A stretch of 64,000 nucleotides of DNA from Streptomyces bikiniensis (lineage in GTDB: Bacteria; Actinomycetota; Actinomycetes; Streptomycetales; Streptomycetaceae), in the NCBI GenBank assembly GCA_000716465.1, contig JNWL01000032.1:18726-82725 (forward strand), given 5' to 3'. A program made the translations under genes and the position numbers. Position 1 is the first letter of the stretch, and the number at the start of each line of letters is the position of its first letter. A model generated the notes under the pieces. It ran no database searches, had not been told where the DNA came from, and was given only the letters and a program-made list of their open reading frames with translations. Positions 52,985-61,346 of this stretch are shown in pieces.

Positions 52985-53419
52985 ATGGCCACCTCACGCA
53001 CGGACCCCGTCACCCTCGAAGTCGTCGAGCTGATCGGCGCGGTCGTGGCGCGCTACTACGAGGAGTACGAGCAGGCTGCCGCGCAGCACGCGCTGACCGG
53101 CGCCCAGGCCCGGGTCCTCGGTCTGCTCTCGCTCGAACCGCTGCCGATGCGCCGCATCGCCCAGAAGCTGAAGTGCGAGCCGTCCAACATCACCGGGATA
53201 GTCGACCGCCTGGAGGCGCGCGGCCTCGTGGGGCGCCGGCCCGCCCCGGACGACCGGCGGGTCAAGGTGGCCGCCCCCACGGACGAGGGCCGGGCCGTCG
53301 CCCACCGGCTGCGCGAGTCGCTCGACTTCGCGCGCGAGCCGCTCGGCGAGCTGACCGGGGTCGAGCGGGCCCTGCTGCGGGACCTCCTGAAGCGGATGCT
53401 GGGCGAGGCCCTGGCGTAA
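52985..53419 (+). CDS. MarR-family regulator
   Basis: 144 residues. The winged helix (50-105) reads RIAQKLKCEPSNITGIVDRLEARGLVGRRPAPDDRRVKV, with the DxR wing motif. No Cys at the OhrR sensing position near the N-terminus (the N-terminal part has none), so an effector-binding or other mechanism is likely. ATG 52985 lies 7 nt after TAGGAT, so leaderless; ATG 52976 three codons earlier overlaps that box. Divergent from and probably a repressor of the reductase at 51866. Confidence 0.92.
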   Translation: MATSRTDPVTLEVVELIGAVVARYYEEYEQAAAQHALTGAQARVLGLLSLEPLPMRRIAQKLKCEPSNITGIVDRLEARGLVGRRPAPDDRRVKVAAPTDEGRAVAHRLRESLDFAREPLGELTGVERALLRDLLKRMLGEALA

Positions 53420-53443
53420 CGCGTACGCGAGGGCCGCTCCCCG

Positions 53444-54361
53444 CTACACGCACCACCAGAGGAAACGGGTGCAGGTGGGCGTCGGGGTCGGCGTCGCGCT
53501 CGGCACAGGACCGGGGGCCGGGGGCGCGGGCCGGCCGGGCTGCCCGGAGCCGGAGGGCGCCGGGTCGCCGGCGGGCGGGGTCGGGCCGGGCGAGCCGGAG
53601 GGCGGGGCCGGGGAGGTGGCGTCCGGCGGCTGCGCCGGGGTGTCGCCGCCGCCCTGGCCGGTGGCCGGCCCGGGGTCGGAGGCGTCGGTCGCGGGGCCGG
53701 GCGCGGGATCGGAGCCGGTGCCGGTGCCAGTGCCGTTCCCCGGCCCCTCGCCCGTTGCCGGACCCGTGCCGGTGTCCGTACCGGTTCCGGCTCCGGTTCC
53801 GGTCGTGGAGTCCGCGCTCACCTGGCGGGGGCGGGTGGTGGAGGACTCCGGCGCGTCCGTCACCGGGGCCGGGCCGGAGCCGTCCGGCGCCCCGGTGGTC
53901 TCGACGGGGTCGGGGGGCAGCGGGAGTTCTTCGGCCTCCAGTTCCCGCACGGCCGTGGCGGCGCCGCCCCGCGGCTCCTCCAGGGCCAGTTTCGCCATGC
54001 TCAGCGTGCCGGCCGCGAGCACCAGGCCCACCGTCCCCAGCAGGACCGTGCGGCCCCGGCGCGCCCGCGACCGTCCCTCCCGGCGCGCGGAACGGCTCCG
54101 CGCGGCGGTGCGGGCGGCACGGCGGCCGCCGGCGGACGGGCGGGGCGCTTCGACGACGTCCAGTTCGTAGACGTGCTCGGGCGCCGGGGCCGGGGTGGGG
54201 GTAGGGGCCGGGCCCGGGGTCGCCGCCGGAGTCGGGGTCGGGGTCGGCCCGGGGGCGGTGGTGCGGGGGGTCTCGTACCGCAGTTCCTCCACGGGGGTCC
54301 CGCACCCGGCGCAGGCGAGGGCCCCGTTGAGATGCCGCCGGCACGCGTGGCAGTAGTCCAT
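53444..54361 (-). CDS. SCO2400-family protein: zinc ribbon, one membrane segment, Pro/Gly/Thr-rich tail
   Basis: 305 residues. N-terminal zinc ribbon MDYCHACRRHLNGALACAGCG (Cys4, Cys7, Cys17, Cys20), a Pro-Thr linker, a basic Arg-rich stretch (75-105), one membrane segment (106-123), then an extracytoplasmic low-complexity tail rich in Gly-Thr and Ala-Pro and ending CTRFLWWCV. Known only as the SCO2400 family of unknown function in Streptomyces. The tail is repetitive (GTGTGTGS and APPxP runs) and likely to vary between strains. Convergent with marR, divergent from mbl. Confidence 0.85.
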   Translation of the reverse strand: MDYCHACRRHLNGALACAGCGTPVEELRYETPRTTAPGPTPTPTPAATPGPAPTPTPAPAPEHVYELDVVEAPRPSAGGRRAARTAARSRSARREGRSRARRGRTVLLGTVGLVLAAGTLSMAKLALEEPRGGAATAVRELEAEELPLPPDPVETTGAPDGSGPAPVTDAPESSTTRPRQVSADSTTGTGAGTGTDTGTGPATGEGPGNGTGTGTGSDPAPGPATDASDPGPATGQGGGDTPAQPPDATSPAPPSGSPGPTPPAGDPAPSGSGQPGRPAPPAPGPVPSATPTPTPTCTRFLWWCV

Positions 54362-54769
54362 GGGGCCCGCAGGCTATGCGGCCCGGCGCACCGTCAGATA
54401 GGCGCGGACGTGAGGATCCTGTGAGGAAACCGCAGGTCGACGGCGGTGCGTCGCGATTCTCCCGCTTCGGGAAGGATCGCCTCCGGATCTCTCCCGACCC
54501 TCCGGAACCGACCGGCTCCGGACCGTTCCCCGCTCCTGCGGGGGGGCGCCTTCCCCGCTGCCGGAATCCCCCCGAACCCCGCCACCGGGCCCCTCCGAGT
54601 CCCGAACCCCGCCGCCGAGTCCCCGAACCCCGTCGCCAAAGCCCCCGGAAGCCTCCCCGGGCCCCGGCCGGCTCAGCCCAGCGCGCGCCCGGGGCCGGAC
54701 GGCCGGACGATGCGAAGAGGACCGCGCACCACCTCGCACGTGCCGGCACCGCACACCGGAGGATCCGCC
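54362..54769. promoter_or_regulatory. Divergent region between SCO2400-family gene and mbl
   Basis: Nothing that supports a gene. It contains three imperfect repeats of CCCGAACCCCGCCGCCGAG (about 54585-54650). No clear -10/-35 pair could be assigned; the mbl ribosome site GGAGGAT is at 54758-54764. Confidence 0.4.
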
Positions 54770-55846
54770 ATGACCGTCAGCCTTGAGCAGCTGCGCCGCT
54801 GCCATGTCGCCGTCGACCTGGGTGCCTCCCGCACCCGGGTCTTCGTCAAGGGCGCCGGACTCGTCGTCGACGAGCCGAGCGTCGCAGCCGTCAACGTCCG
54901 TACCGGCGCGCTGATCGCCGTGGGCGAGCTCGCCGAGAAGATGACCGGCCGCACGCCCGACTACATCCGGGTCGTGCGCCCGGTCTCGGGCGGCACGGTC
55001 GTCGACATCGAGATGGCGCAGCGGATGCTCCGTCACCTCCTGGGCGAGAAGCTGCGCAGGCAGCTGCGCCGCAAGCCCCGGCTGCGCGCGGCCGCGTGCA
55101 CCCCGCACGGCAGCGACCCGCTGGCGCAGCGCGCCACCGTGGAGACCCTGGTGGGGCTCGGGGCGCGCCGGGTCGAGCTGGTCGACACCCTCATCGCGGC
55201 GGCCGTGGGCTGCGGGCTTCCCGTCGAGCAGCCGACCGCGACCATGATCATGGTCTGTGGGGCGGCGACCACGCAGGTGGCGGTGCTCTCGCTGGGCGCG
55301 ATCGTCACGGCGGAACGGATGCCGATCGGCGGTGACGCCATCGACCACGCGATCGTCCAGCACCTGCGCCACCACCACGAGCTGATGCTGCCGAGCCAGT
55401 CGGTGCGTCCGCTGCAACTGGCCCTCAGGGGCAACGGCCTGACGCCCGAGGGCCCGGCCTGGACCGAGATCCACGGCCGGGACGTCGCCACGGGCCTGGC
55501 CCGTTCGGTGACCGTCGACACCGCCGCCGTGCGGGACGCCATCCACACCCCGCTGACGGCGGTCCTCGACGGCATCGGGAAGGTGCTGCGGGACTGCCCG
55601 CCGGACCTGGTGGCCGACCTCGCGGACCGGGGGATCATGATGGTCGGCGGCTCCGCCCTGCTGCCGGGCCTCGACCAGATGCTGCGCGAGGCGACCGGGA
55701 TGCCGGTGCAGATCGCCGAACGGCCGGACGTGTGCGCGGTCCTGGGCCTCGGCGCGATGCTGGAGGGCAAGGTCGAGCCCATGATCCTGGACCCGCTGTC
55801 GGTGCGGGACCCCTTCGCCGACGAGGAGGAGAAGGAGGAGGCGTGA
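54770..55846 (+). CDS. mbl: MreB-like actin homolog Mbl
   Basis: 358 residues of the actin/MreB superfamily. Phosphate-1 motif VAVDLGASRTRVFVKG, adenosine motif GIMMVGGSALLPGLDQML and the rest match the Streptomyces Mbl (SCO2451, from memory), a cytoskeletal protein that supports spore-wall integrity with MreB. It is more divergent than MreB: phosphate-2 region MIMVCGAATTQVAVL lacks the canonical DIGGGT. ATG 54770 follows GGAGGAT with 5-6 nt spacing. Followed 54 bp later by the GAF kinase gene. Confidence 0.92.
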   Translation: MTVSLEQLRRCHVAVDLGASRTRVFVKGAGLVVDEPSVAAVNVRTGALIAVGELAEKMTGRTPDYIRVVRPVSGGTVVDIEMAQRMLRHLLGEKLRRQLRRKPRLRAAACTPHGSDPLAQRATVETLVGLGARRVELVDTLIAAAVGCGLPVEQPTATMIMVCGAATTQVAVLSLGAIVTAERMPIGGDAIDHAIVQHLRHHHELMLPSQSVRPLQLALRGNGLTPEGPAWTEIHGRDVATGLARSVTVDTAAVRDAIHTPLTAVLDGIGKVLRDCPPDLVADLADRGIMMVGGSALLPGLDQMLREATGMPVQIAERPDVCAVLGLGAMLEGKVEPMILDPLSVRDPFADEEEKEEA

Positions 55847-55900
55847 CCCGCGGCCGCACGTGAAGCGCCCCAAAAACCCTTTTCGTACGACAATGAGACC

Positions 55901-57553
55901 ATGACGCTCATGGACGAGGAGAGGGACGAGGGGACCTCCGGGGAGCACGACGGAGGAACCTCCGGGGAGCGGGAGCACGACGGAGGAACCTCCGGGGAGC
56001 ACGACGGAGGAACCTCCGGGGAGCCGGGCGAGGAGCCGGGCGGGGCCCCGTCCCGGCTCCCCCTGCTGCTCGACGCGGTCCTCGGCGTCGGTACGGACCT
56101 CGAACTGCGCGCCACGCTGCAGCACATCGTGGACTCCGCCACCGAGCTGATCGGCGCCCGCTACGGCGCGCTCGGGGTCGTCGACCCCGAGCGCCACCGG
56201 CTGACCGAGCTCTTCACCTCCGGCATGACGGAGGAGGAGCGGCGCCGGTGCGGCCGCCTCCCCGACGGCCGCGCCGGTCTGACCGGCGCCCTGGTCCGGG
56301 ACCCCCGGCCGCTGCGGCTCGACGACCTGACGGCCGATCCGCGCTCCTGCGGCGTGCCCGAGCACCACCCGGAGATGCGCACCTTCCTGGGCGTCCCCAT
56401 CCGGGTCCACACCGAGATCTTCGGCAACCTCTACCTCACCGAAAAGCGCGCGGGCCGCTTCACCGAGGAGGACCTGGCCCTGCTGCGGGTCCTCGCCTCG
56501 CAGGCCGGGATCGCCATCGGCAACGCCCGCCTGTACGAGACGGCCCGGCAGCGGGAGCGCTGGATCGAGGGCGCGGCCGCGGTGACCACGGCCCTGCTCA
56601 CCGGCGCGTCCGCCGAGAACGCCCTGACGACCGTCGCCGAGCGGGCCCGCGTCCTGGCCGGCGCCTCGGCCGGGGTGGTCCTCCAGCCCACCCCGGAGGG
56701 CGGGATGGAGATCGTCGCCGCCTCGACCCCGGACGACCCGGGCGACCTGGTCGGCACGGCGATCGCGCCCGGCTCCCCCGTGCTCGTCCAGCTCCTCGGC
56801 GGGGAGCCCGTCTTCGTGGAGGACTCGGCGACCGATCCGCGGATGACCACCCACGTCCGGTCCCGCTTCGGCCCGTCGATGATGCTTCCGCTGCGGAGCG
56901 GCGGGAAGCTCATCGGCACCCTCGCCCTCCCCCGGCGGCGCGGCGGCCCGCCGTACTCGGCGGTGGACCGGCTGCTCGCCTCGCAGTTCGCCTCGCAGGC
57001 GGCGCTCGCGCTCGTCCTCGCGGACGCCCGCCACGACCGGGAACGGCTCGCGGTGTACGAGGACCGGGACCGGATCGCCCGGGACCTGCACGACCTGGTC
57101 GTCCAGCGCCTGTTCGCCACGGAGATGATGCTGGAGTCGACCCGGCGGCGGTCGGCCGGGCCCTCCGAGGAGAACGCGCTGCTCGGCCGGGCGGTGGACG
57201 AGCTGGACTCCACGATCCAGGAGGTGCGCACGGCCATCTTCGCGCTCCAGCAGCCGCCGGCGGACGCGCCGACGACCTTCCGGGGCCGGGTGCTGCGCGA
57301 GACCGGCGGGGCTGCGGCCCTGCTCGGCTTCCAGCCGTCCGTGCACTTCTCCGGCGCGGTCGACGCCCTCGTCGACGAGGAGACCGGGGAGCGGCTCCTC
57401 GGCGTGCTGCGCGGGGCGCTGGCGTCGGCGCACCGACGGCCGGGAATCGGCGCGATCACCGTCGGGGTGACGGCCGGGGACGGGGGCGTCCGGCTGCGGA
57501 TCGAGGACGACGGAACCCCGCCGACCGTGGTGACCTGGCCCGAGGAGCCGTGA
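55901..57553 (+). CDS. GAF-domain histidine-kinase-like protein (DevS type) with damaged ATPase domain
   Basis: 550 residues. Residues 10-48 are an octapeptide repeat (GTSGEHDG). Two GAF domains follow (about 58-205 and 225-375; second GAF SAENALTTVAERARVLAGASAG), then HisKA_3 with RIARDLHDLVVQRLFATEMM (phosphoacceptor His). The HATPase region (470-550) keeps DDG (G1) but the N-box reads ALASAHRRP where DevS has an Asn-containing ALSNAARHA, and the protein ends right after G1, so G2 is missing. It is unlikely to bind ATP normally and may be a pseudo-kinase or partner. ATG 55901 lies 6 nt after GACAAT. No response regulator is adjacent. Confidence 0.85.
   Translation: MTLMDEERDEGTSGEHDGGTSGEREHDGGTSGEHDGGTSGEPGEEPGGAPSRLPLLLDAVLGVGTDLELRATLQHIVDSATELIGARYGALGVVDPERHRLTELFTSGMTEEERRRCGRLPDGRAGLTGALVRDPRPLRLDDLTADPRSCGVPEHHPEMRTFLGVPIRVHTEIFGNLYLTEKRAGRFTEEDLALLRVLASQAGIAIGNARLYETARQRERWIEGAAAVTTALLTGASAENALTTVAERARVLAGASAGVVLQPTPEGGMEIVAASTPDDPGDLVGTAIAPGSPVLVQLLGGEPVFVEDSATDPRMTTHVRSRFGPSMMLPLRSGGKLIGTLALPRRRGGPPYSAVDRLLASQFASQAALALVLADARHDRERLAVYEDRDRIARDLHDLVVQRLFATEMMLESTRRRSAGPSEENALLGRAVDELDSTIQEVRTAIFALQQPPADAPTTFRGRVLRETGGAAALLGFQPSVHFSGAVDALVDEETGERLLGVLRGALASAHRRPGIGAITVGVTAGDGGVRLRIEDDGTPPTVVTWPEEP
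55915..56030. repeat. 24-bp tandem repeats in the GAF-kinase N-terminus
   Basis: Four copies of a unit with GAGCACGACGGAGGAACC, one with a 6-bp insertion, encode GTSGEHDG octapeptides. Each unit contains GGAGG and CCTCC and can form hairpins in the mRNA. Confidence 0.85.
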
Positions 57554-57610
57554 AGGACCCCGTACGGAGCAGTCCGGCGCGCCGCGCCCCCGCGCCGGAT
57601 CTTGACTGAG

Positions 57611-58849
57611 GTGGTGGACACCGACACCAAGCCCCCGACCGCGGTGGCCTACCGCAATCTGGTGATGGCCACCATCGGCTTCACTCTCACCTTCTGGGCG
57701 TGGAACCTGATCGCACCGCTCGCGAGCTGGTACGGCGACCGGCTCGGCCTCAGCTCCTTCCAGCAGTCGCTGCTCGTCGCGGTGCCCGTCCTGGTCGGCT
57801 CGATCGGCCGCGTCCCTGCCGGCGCGCTGACGGACCGGTACGGGGCGAAGACGATGTTCCCGCTGTTCGCGGCGCTCACGATCGTCCCCGTGCTGCTCCT
57901 GACCGTGGTCAAGGACAGCTACGGCCTGATGCTGGTCGTCGGCTTCCTCCTGGGCCTGGGCGGCACCACGTTCGCGATCGGCATCCCGCTGGTCAACTCC
58001 TGGTTCCCGCCCGCCAAGCGCGGTCTGGCGCTCGGCGTGTTCGGCATGGGCATGGGCGGCGTGGCGCTCTCCGGCTACTTCACGCCCCGGATCGCGAAGC
58101 ACGGCGAGAACCTGCCGTTCCTCGTGGTGGCGATCGCGCTCGCCGTGTACGCCGTGCTCGCCTTCTTCCTCATCACCGACCGGCCCGACCGGCCCGTGCC
58201 CACCGCGTCGCTGGCGACCCGGCTGGGCTCGGCGGCGCGGCTGCGGGTGACGTGGGAGCTGTCGGCGCTGTACGCGATCGGCTTCGGCGGCATCGTCGCG
58301 TTCGGCGTCTACCTGCCGACGTACCTGAAGACCTGGTACGAGCTGGACGCGACGGACGCGGGTACCAAGGCCGCCGGGTTCGCCCTGGTCACCGTCGTTT
58401 TCCGGCCGATCGGCGGCTGGCTCTCGGACCGGTTCCATCCGGCGCTCGTGACGGCCGCCGCGCTCGGCACGGCCGCCGCGTTCGCGATCGTCCAGGCCTT
58501 CGACCCGCCGCTGAACCCGGGCGGCACCATCGCCCTCCTGGTGATGGCGGCCGGGCTCGGCACGTCGAGCGGTTCGGTCTTCGCCCTGGTCTCCCAGGTG
58601 ACCCCGCAGGCCAAGGTCGGCAGCGTGACCGGCATCGTCGGCGCGATGGGCGGCCTGGGCGGCTTCCTGCCGCCGCTGGTGATGGGCGCGATCTACAGCG
58701 CCAAGGACTCGTACTCGATCGGCTTCATGCTCCTCTCCGACCTGGCGCTCGCGGGCTGCGTGTACGCGTACGGGCGGATGCGCGGGCTCCGGCCGGGCGG
58801 CGAGGAGCCGGCTCCCGAGCCGGCGCGGACGGCGGCGGGCCGTTCTTGA
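57611..58849 (+). CDS. MFS transporter of the nitrate/nitrite (NarK) family
   Basis: 412 residues, 12 membrane segments. NarK-type signatures: WNLIAPLASWYGDRLGLSSFQQS, GRVPAGALTDRYGAK (motif A), the nitrate motif-like GLGGTTFAIGIPLVNSWFPPAKRGLALGVFGMGMGG, and the second motif AMGGLGGFLPPLVMG. Likely nitrate or nitrite transport; no nitrate reductase genes are nearby. Start is uncertain: GTG 57611 lies 7 nt after GATCTT; TTG 57602 and GTG 57614 are alternatives. The stop codon is inside the first unit of a tandem repeat array. Confidence 0.88.
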   Translation: MVDTDTKPPTAVAYRNLVMATIGFTLTFWAWNLIAPLASWYGDRLGLSSFQQSLLVAVPVLVGSIGRVPAGALTDRYGAKTMFPLFAALTIVPVLLLTVVKDSYGLMLVVGFLLGLGGTTFAIGIPLVNSWFPPAKRGLALGVFGMGMGGVALSGYFTPRIAKHGENLPFLVVAIALAVYAVLAFFLITDRPDRPVPTASLATRLGSAARLRVTWELSALYAIGFGGIVAFGVYLPTYLKTWYELDATDAGTKAAGFALVTVVFRPIGGWLSDRFHPALVTAAALGTAAAFAIVQAFDPPLNPGGTIALLVMAAGLGTSSGSVFALVSQVTPQAKVGSVTGIVGAMGGLGGFLPPLVMGAIYSAKDSYSIGFMLLSDLALAGCVYAYGRMRGLRPGGEEPAPEPARTAAGRS

Positions 58850-58944
58850 GACGCCCTGCTCCTGAGGGTCCTGTTCCTGAGGCGCCCTGTTCTTGAGGGC
58901 CTTGTTCCTGAGGGCCTTGTTCCTGAGGGCCTTGTTCCTTGAGG
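58842..58944. repeat. Seven-unit 15-16 bp tandem repeat at the 3' end of the NarK-like gene
   Basis: Units of GTTCCTGAGGGCCTT (15 bp; two units 16 bp) repeat seven times. The first unit contains the transporter's TGA stop, so the array overlaps the C-terminus by a few bases and extends toward matB. Confidence 0.9.
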
Positions 58945-59123
58945 AGGCCGCACCTGAAAAGGCGTCGGGCGGTCCGAGGAGGCGTCGCGGGGCCCTGAAA
59001 GGGCCTCGGGGCCGACCTCGGGGGAACCTCGGGGACGTGTTCGAGGAGTGCCTCCGCCGTGCGGGCAGAATCCTCCCGGTGACCTCGGCGAGACCACTCG
59101 CCCCGACCCGAGGAGGACGACCG

Positions 59124-60596
59124 GTGAGTGTGCTCTTTCCCGCCGTCGCTGCCCGTTCCGACCGGCCCGCGCTGCGCTGCGGCGCGGACTCGCTGACGTA
59201 CGGGGAGCTGGCGCGGGCCGCCGGCGCCCTGGCCGCCCGGCTCGACGGCGTGGAGCGGGTCGCCGTCTGGGCGACGCCGACCGCGCGCACGGCGGTCGCG
59301 GTGGTCGCCGCCCTGCTCGCGGGCGTCCCCGCCGTGCCGCTCAATCCGCGCACGGGCGGGCGGGAGCTGGCGCACGTCCTCGGGGACAGCGCGCCCGGCG
59401 CGGTGCTCGCGGGCGCGGAGGACACACTGCCGGAGGGGCTCGCGAAGCTCCCCCGGATCGACGTGGAGCCCGACGCGACGGGTCCCGCCCCCGGGACCGG
59501 GGGCGGGACCCGGGAGAAGGACATCGACCCCGAGTCCCCCGCCCTGATCGTCTACACCTCCGGCACCACGGGCCCGCCGAAGGGCGTCCTGCTCTCCCGC
59601 CGGGCGGTCGCCGCCTCGCTCGACGCGCTCGCCGAGGCCTGGGCGTGGACCTCCGACGACGTCCTCGTGCACGCGCTGCCGCTGTTCCACGTGCACGGGC
59701 TCGTCCTCGGGATCCTGGGCCCGCTGCGGCGCGGCGGCGAGGTCCGGCACCTGGGCGCGTTCTCGGTGGAGGGCGTGGCGCGGGAACTGGGCGCCGGGGG
59801 CGGCACGGTGCTGTTCGGGGTGCCGACCATGTACCACCGGCTCGCGGACGCCCTCTCCCACGACGAGGGGCTGGTCCGGGCGCTGGCCGGGGCGCGGCTG
59901 CTCGTCTCCGGTTCGGCGGCGCTGCCGGTCCGCGACCACGAGCGGATCGCGGCGGCGACGGGCCGGACGGTCGTGGAGCGGTACGGGATGAGCGAGACCC
60001 TGATGAACACCAGCGTGCGGCCGGGCGGGGAGCCCCGGCCGGGGACGGTCGGGACCCCGCTGCCGGGCGTGGACCTGCGGCTCGTGGACGAGGACGGCTC
60101 GGTGCTCGGCGCGTACGACGGGGAGACGGTCGGGGAGGTGCAGGTGCGCGGCCCGAACCTGTTCTCCGGCTATCTGAACCGTCCGGAGGCGACGGCGGAG
60201 GCCTTCGACGGGGACTGGTTCCGCACCGGGGACATGGCGGTGCGGGAGGCGGACGGGACGGTGCGGCTGGTGGGCCGCCGGGCGACCGACCTGATCAAGA
60301 GCGGTGGCTACAAGATCGGGGCGGGCGAGATCGAGAACGCGCTCCTGGACCACCCGGGGGTGCGGGAGGCGGCCGTCACCGGCGAGCCCGATCCGGACCT
60401 GGGCGAGCGGATCGTGGCCTGGGTGGTGCCGGCGGACGCCTCGGCACCCCCGGCGGGGACGGAGCTGGCGGACCACGTGGCCGGGCTCCTCGCCCCGCAC
60501 AAGCGGCCCCGGGCGGTGCGCTACCTGGACGCGCTCCCCCGCAACGACATGGGGAAGGTCCTGAAGAAGGCGCTGCCGGCGGCGGGGCGGACATGA
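59124..60596 (+). CDS. matB: Malonyl-CoA synthetase / acyl-CoA synthetase (MatB)
   Basis: 490 residues of the adenylate-forming superfamily: P-loop LIVYTSGTTGPPKGVLLS, motif ERYGMSETLMNTSVR, DWFRTGDMAV, VGRRATDLIKSGGYKIGAGEIE and the catalytic Lys in RNDMGKVLKKA. It closely matches S. coelicolor MatB (SCO2444, from memory), which makes malonyl-CoA and methylmalonyl-CoA from free acids with ATP, an extender-unit source for polyketides. GTG 59124 has AGGAGG with 7-nt spacing. Upstream DNA (58945-59123) has no gene. Confidence 0.93.
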   Translation: MSVLFPAVAARSDRPALRCGADSLTYGELARAAGALAARLDGVERVAVWATPTARTAVAVVAALLAGVPAVPLNPRTGGRELAHVLGDSAPGAVLAGAEDTLPEGLAKLPRIDVEPDATGPAPGTGGGTREKDIDPESPALIVYTSGTTGPPKGVLLSRRAVAASLDALAEAWAWTSDDVLVHALPLFHVHGLVLGILGPLRRGGEVRHLGAFSVEGVARELGAGGGTVLFGVPTMYHRLADALSHDEGLVRALAGARLLVSGSAALPVRDHERIAAATGRTVVERYGMSETLMNTSVRPGGEPRPGTVGTPLPGVDLRLVDEDGSVLGAYDGETVGEVQVRGPNLFSGYLNRPEATAEAFDGDWFRTGDMAVREADGTVRLVGRRATDLIKSGGYKIGAGEIENALLDHPGVREAAVTGEPDPDLGERIVAWVVPADASAPPAGTELADHVAGLLAPHKRPRAVRYLDALPRNDMGKVLKKALPAAGRT

Positions 60597-60663
60597 GGAG
60601 GCCGGACCGGCACGTGAGGAGGCCGGGCCCCGGAGGGAACCCGGCCCCGTGTTCCGTGCGGGC

Positions 60664-60984
60664 GGTTGCCCGACGCCCACCGCGCGGATCGGCTCCCGCG
60701 TGACCGAGCCGCCCCGGTCGTCGCCCGCCCCGGCCCACAGCGAGACGGAGTCCGCGCCGCGCGGGACGCGCAGCTCACCGGCCCAGGAGGCGCCGTGACG
60801 CTCCTTCTCGAGGGCGACCCCCTGCCAGGTCCTGCCCTCGTCGTAGGAGACCTTCCGGGCGCCGGTGCGGATGGTGCCGGTGGCGGGCTCGGCGGTGATC
60901 CGGCGGGCGGTGCCCTCCTGCGCGGCGCCGGTGGCCTGGGGCACGCCGGCCACGGCGGTGACGGGGGCGGCGCAGGCGCGCGTG
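60664..60984 (-). pseudogene. Remnant of a large secreted protein (C-terminal domain only)
   Basis: A leftward frame encodes about 105 residues (KVSYDEGRTWQGVAL, LRVPRGADSVSLWAGAGDD, VTREPIRAV) like the C-terminal beta domain of Streptomyces S8 proteases and similar exported proteins. No catalytic part, no signal peptide and no stop codon at the usual end. Probably decaying; transcription is doubtful. Confidence 0.45.
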
Positions 60985-61346
60985 CGGGTGGAACGGGACT
61001 CCTCGCGACCGGCCGCGTCCGACCGGGCCGGCGCAGCGTAGAACCCGCTCTCGGGCCGCGAACAGCGCGCACGGCGAGGGTGGCTAAAATCGAGCATACT
61101 TACGATCGATGGGCACGAAGATGCCTTCCGGGTGCGGGATACGGCGCGGACTGGCCCGTTTCGTGCCCTGCGGCAGACGGTGAGACTCGCTCGTCGCCGG
61201 TCCGGACGGCGAGGCCTTCCCGCCCCACGGGCATCCGGCGGCCGGGCCCGGAGGCGGCGGGGGCTACGGGCGGCGGACGGCCGCGCCCTCGATGACCTGC
61301 GGGAACGCGGCACTCCCCCGCCGCCTCCCGGGTACGCCGCCTCGGT
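60985..61346. other. Intergenic region without a supported gene
   Basis: It has an AT-richer core (61086-61106) with an inverted repeat ATCGA-N12-TCGAT (61089-61110) and a TACGAT -10-like box. No ORF with coding character could be assigned. Confidence 0.4.

Noticed and set aside
53470..54170. GC-skewed repeats that could look like a CRISPR or minisatellite locus
   Set aside because: They are the in-frame Gly-Thr and Ala-Pro codons of the SCO2400-family tail, without regular spacers.
54374..59524. Leftward open frame of 1716 codons opposite mbl, the GAF kinase and the NarK-like gene
   Set aside because: Antisense of three well-supported genes; composition is Arg/Gly/Glu-biased and lacks domains.
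61109..61183. Possible 24-residue leader peptide (MGTKMPSGCGIRR)
   Set aside because: Short, no ribosome site, no attenuator hairpin and no obvious target gene downstream on that strand.
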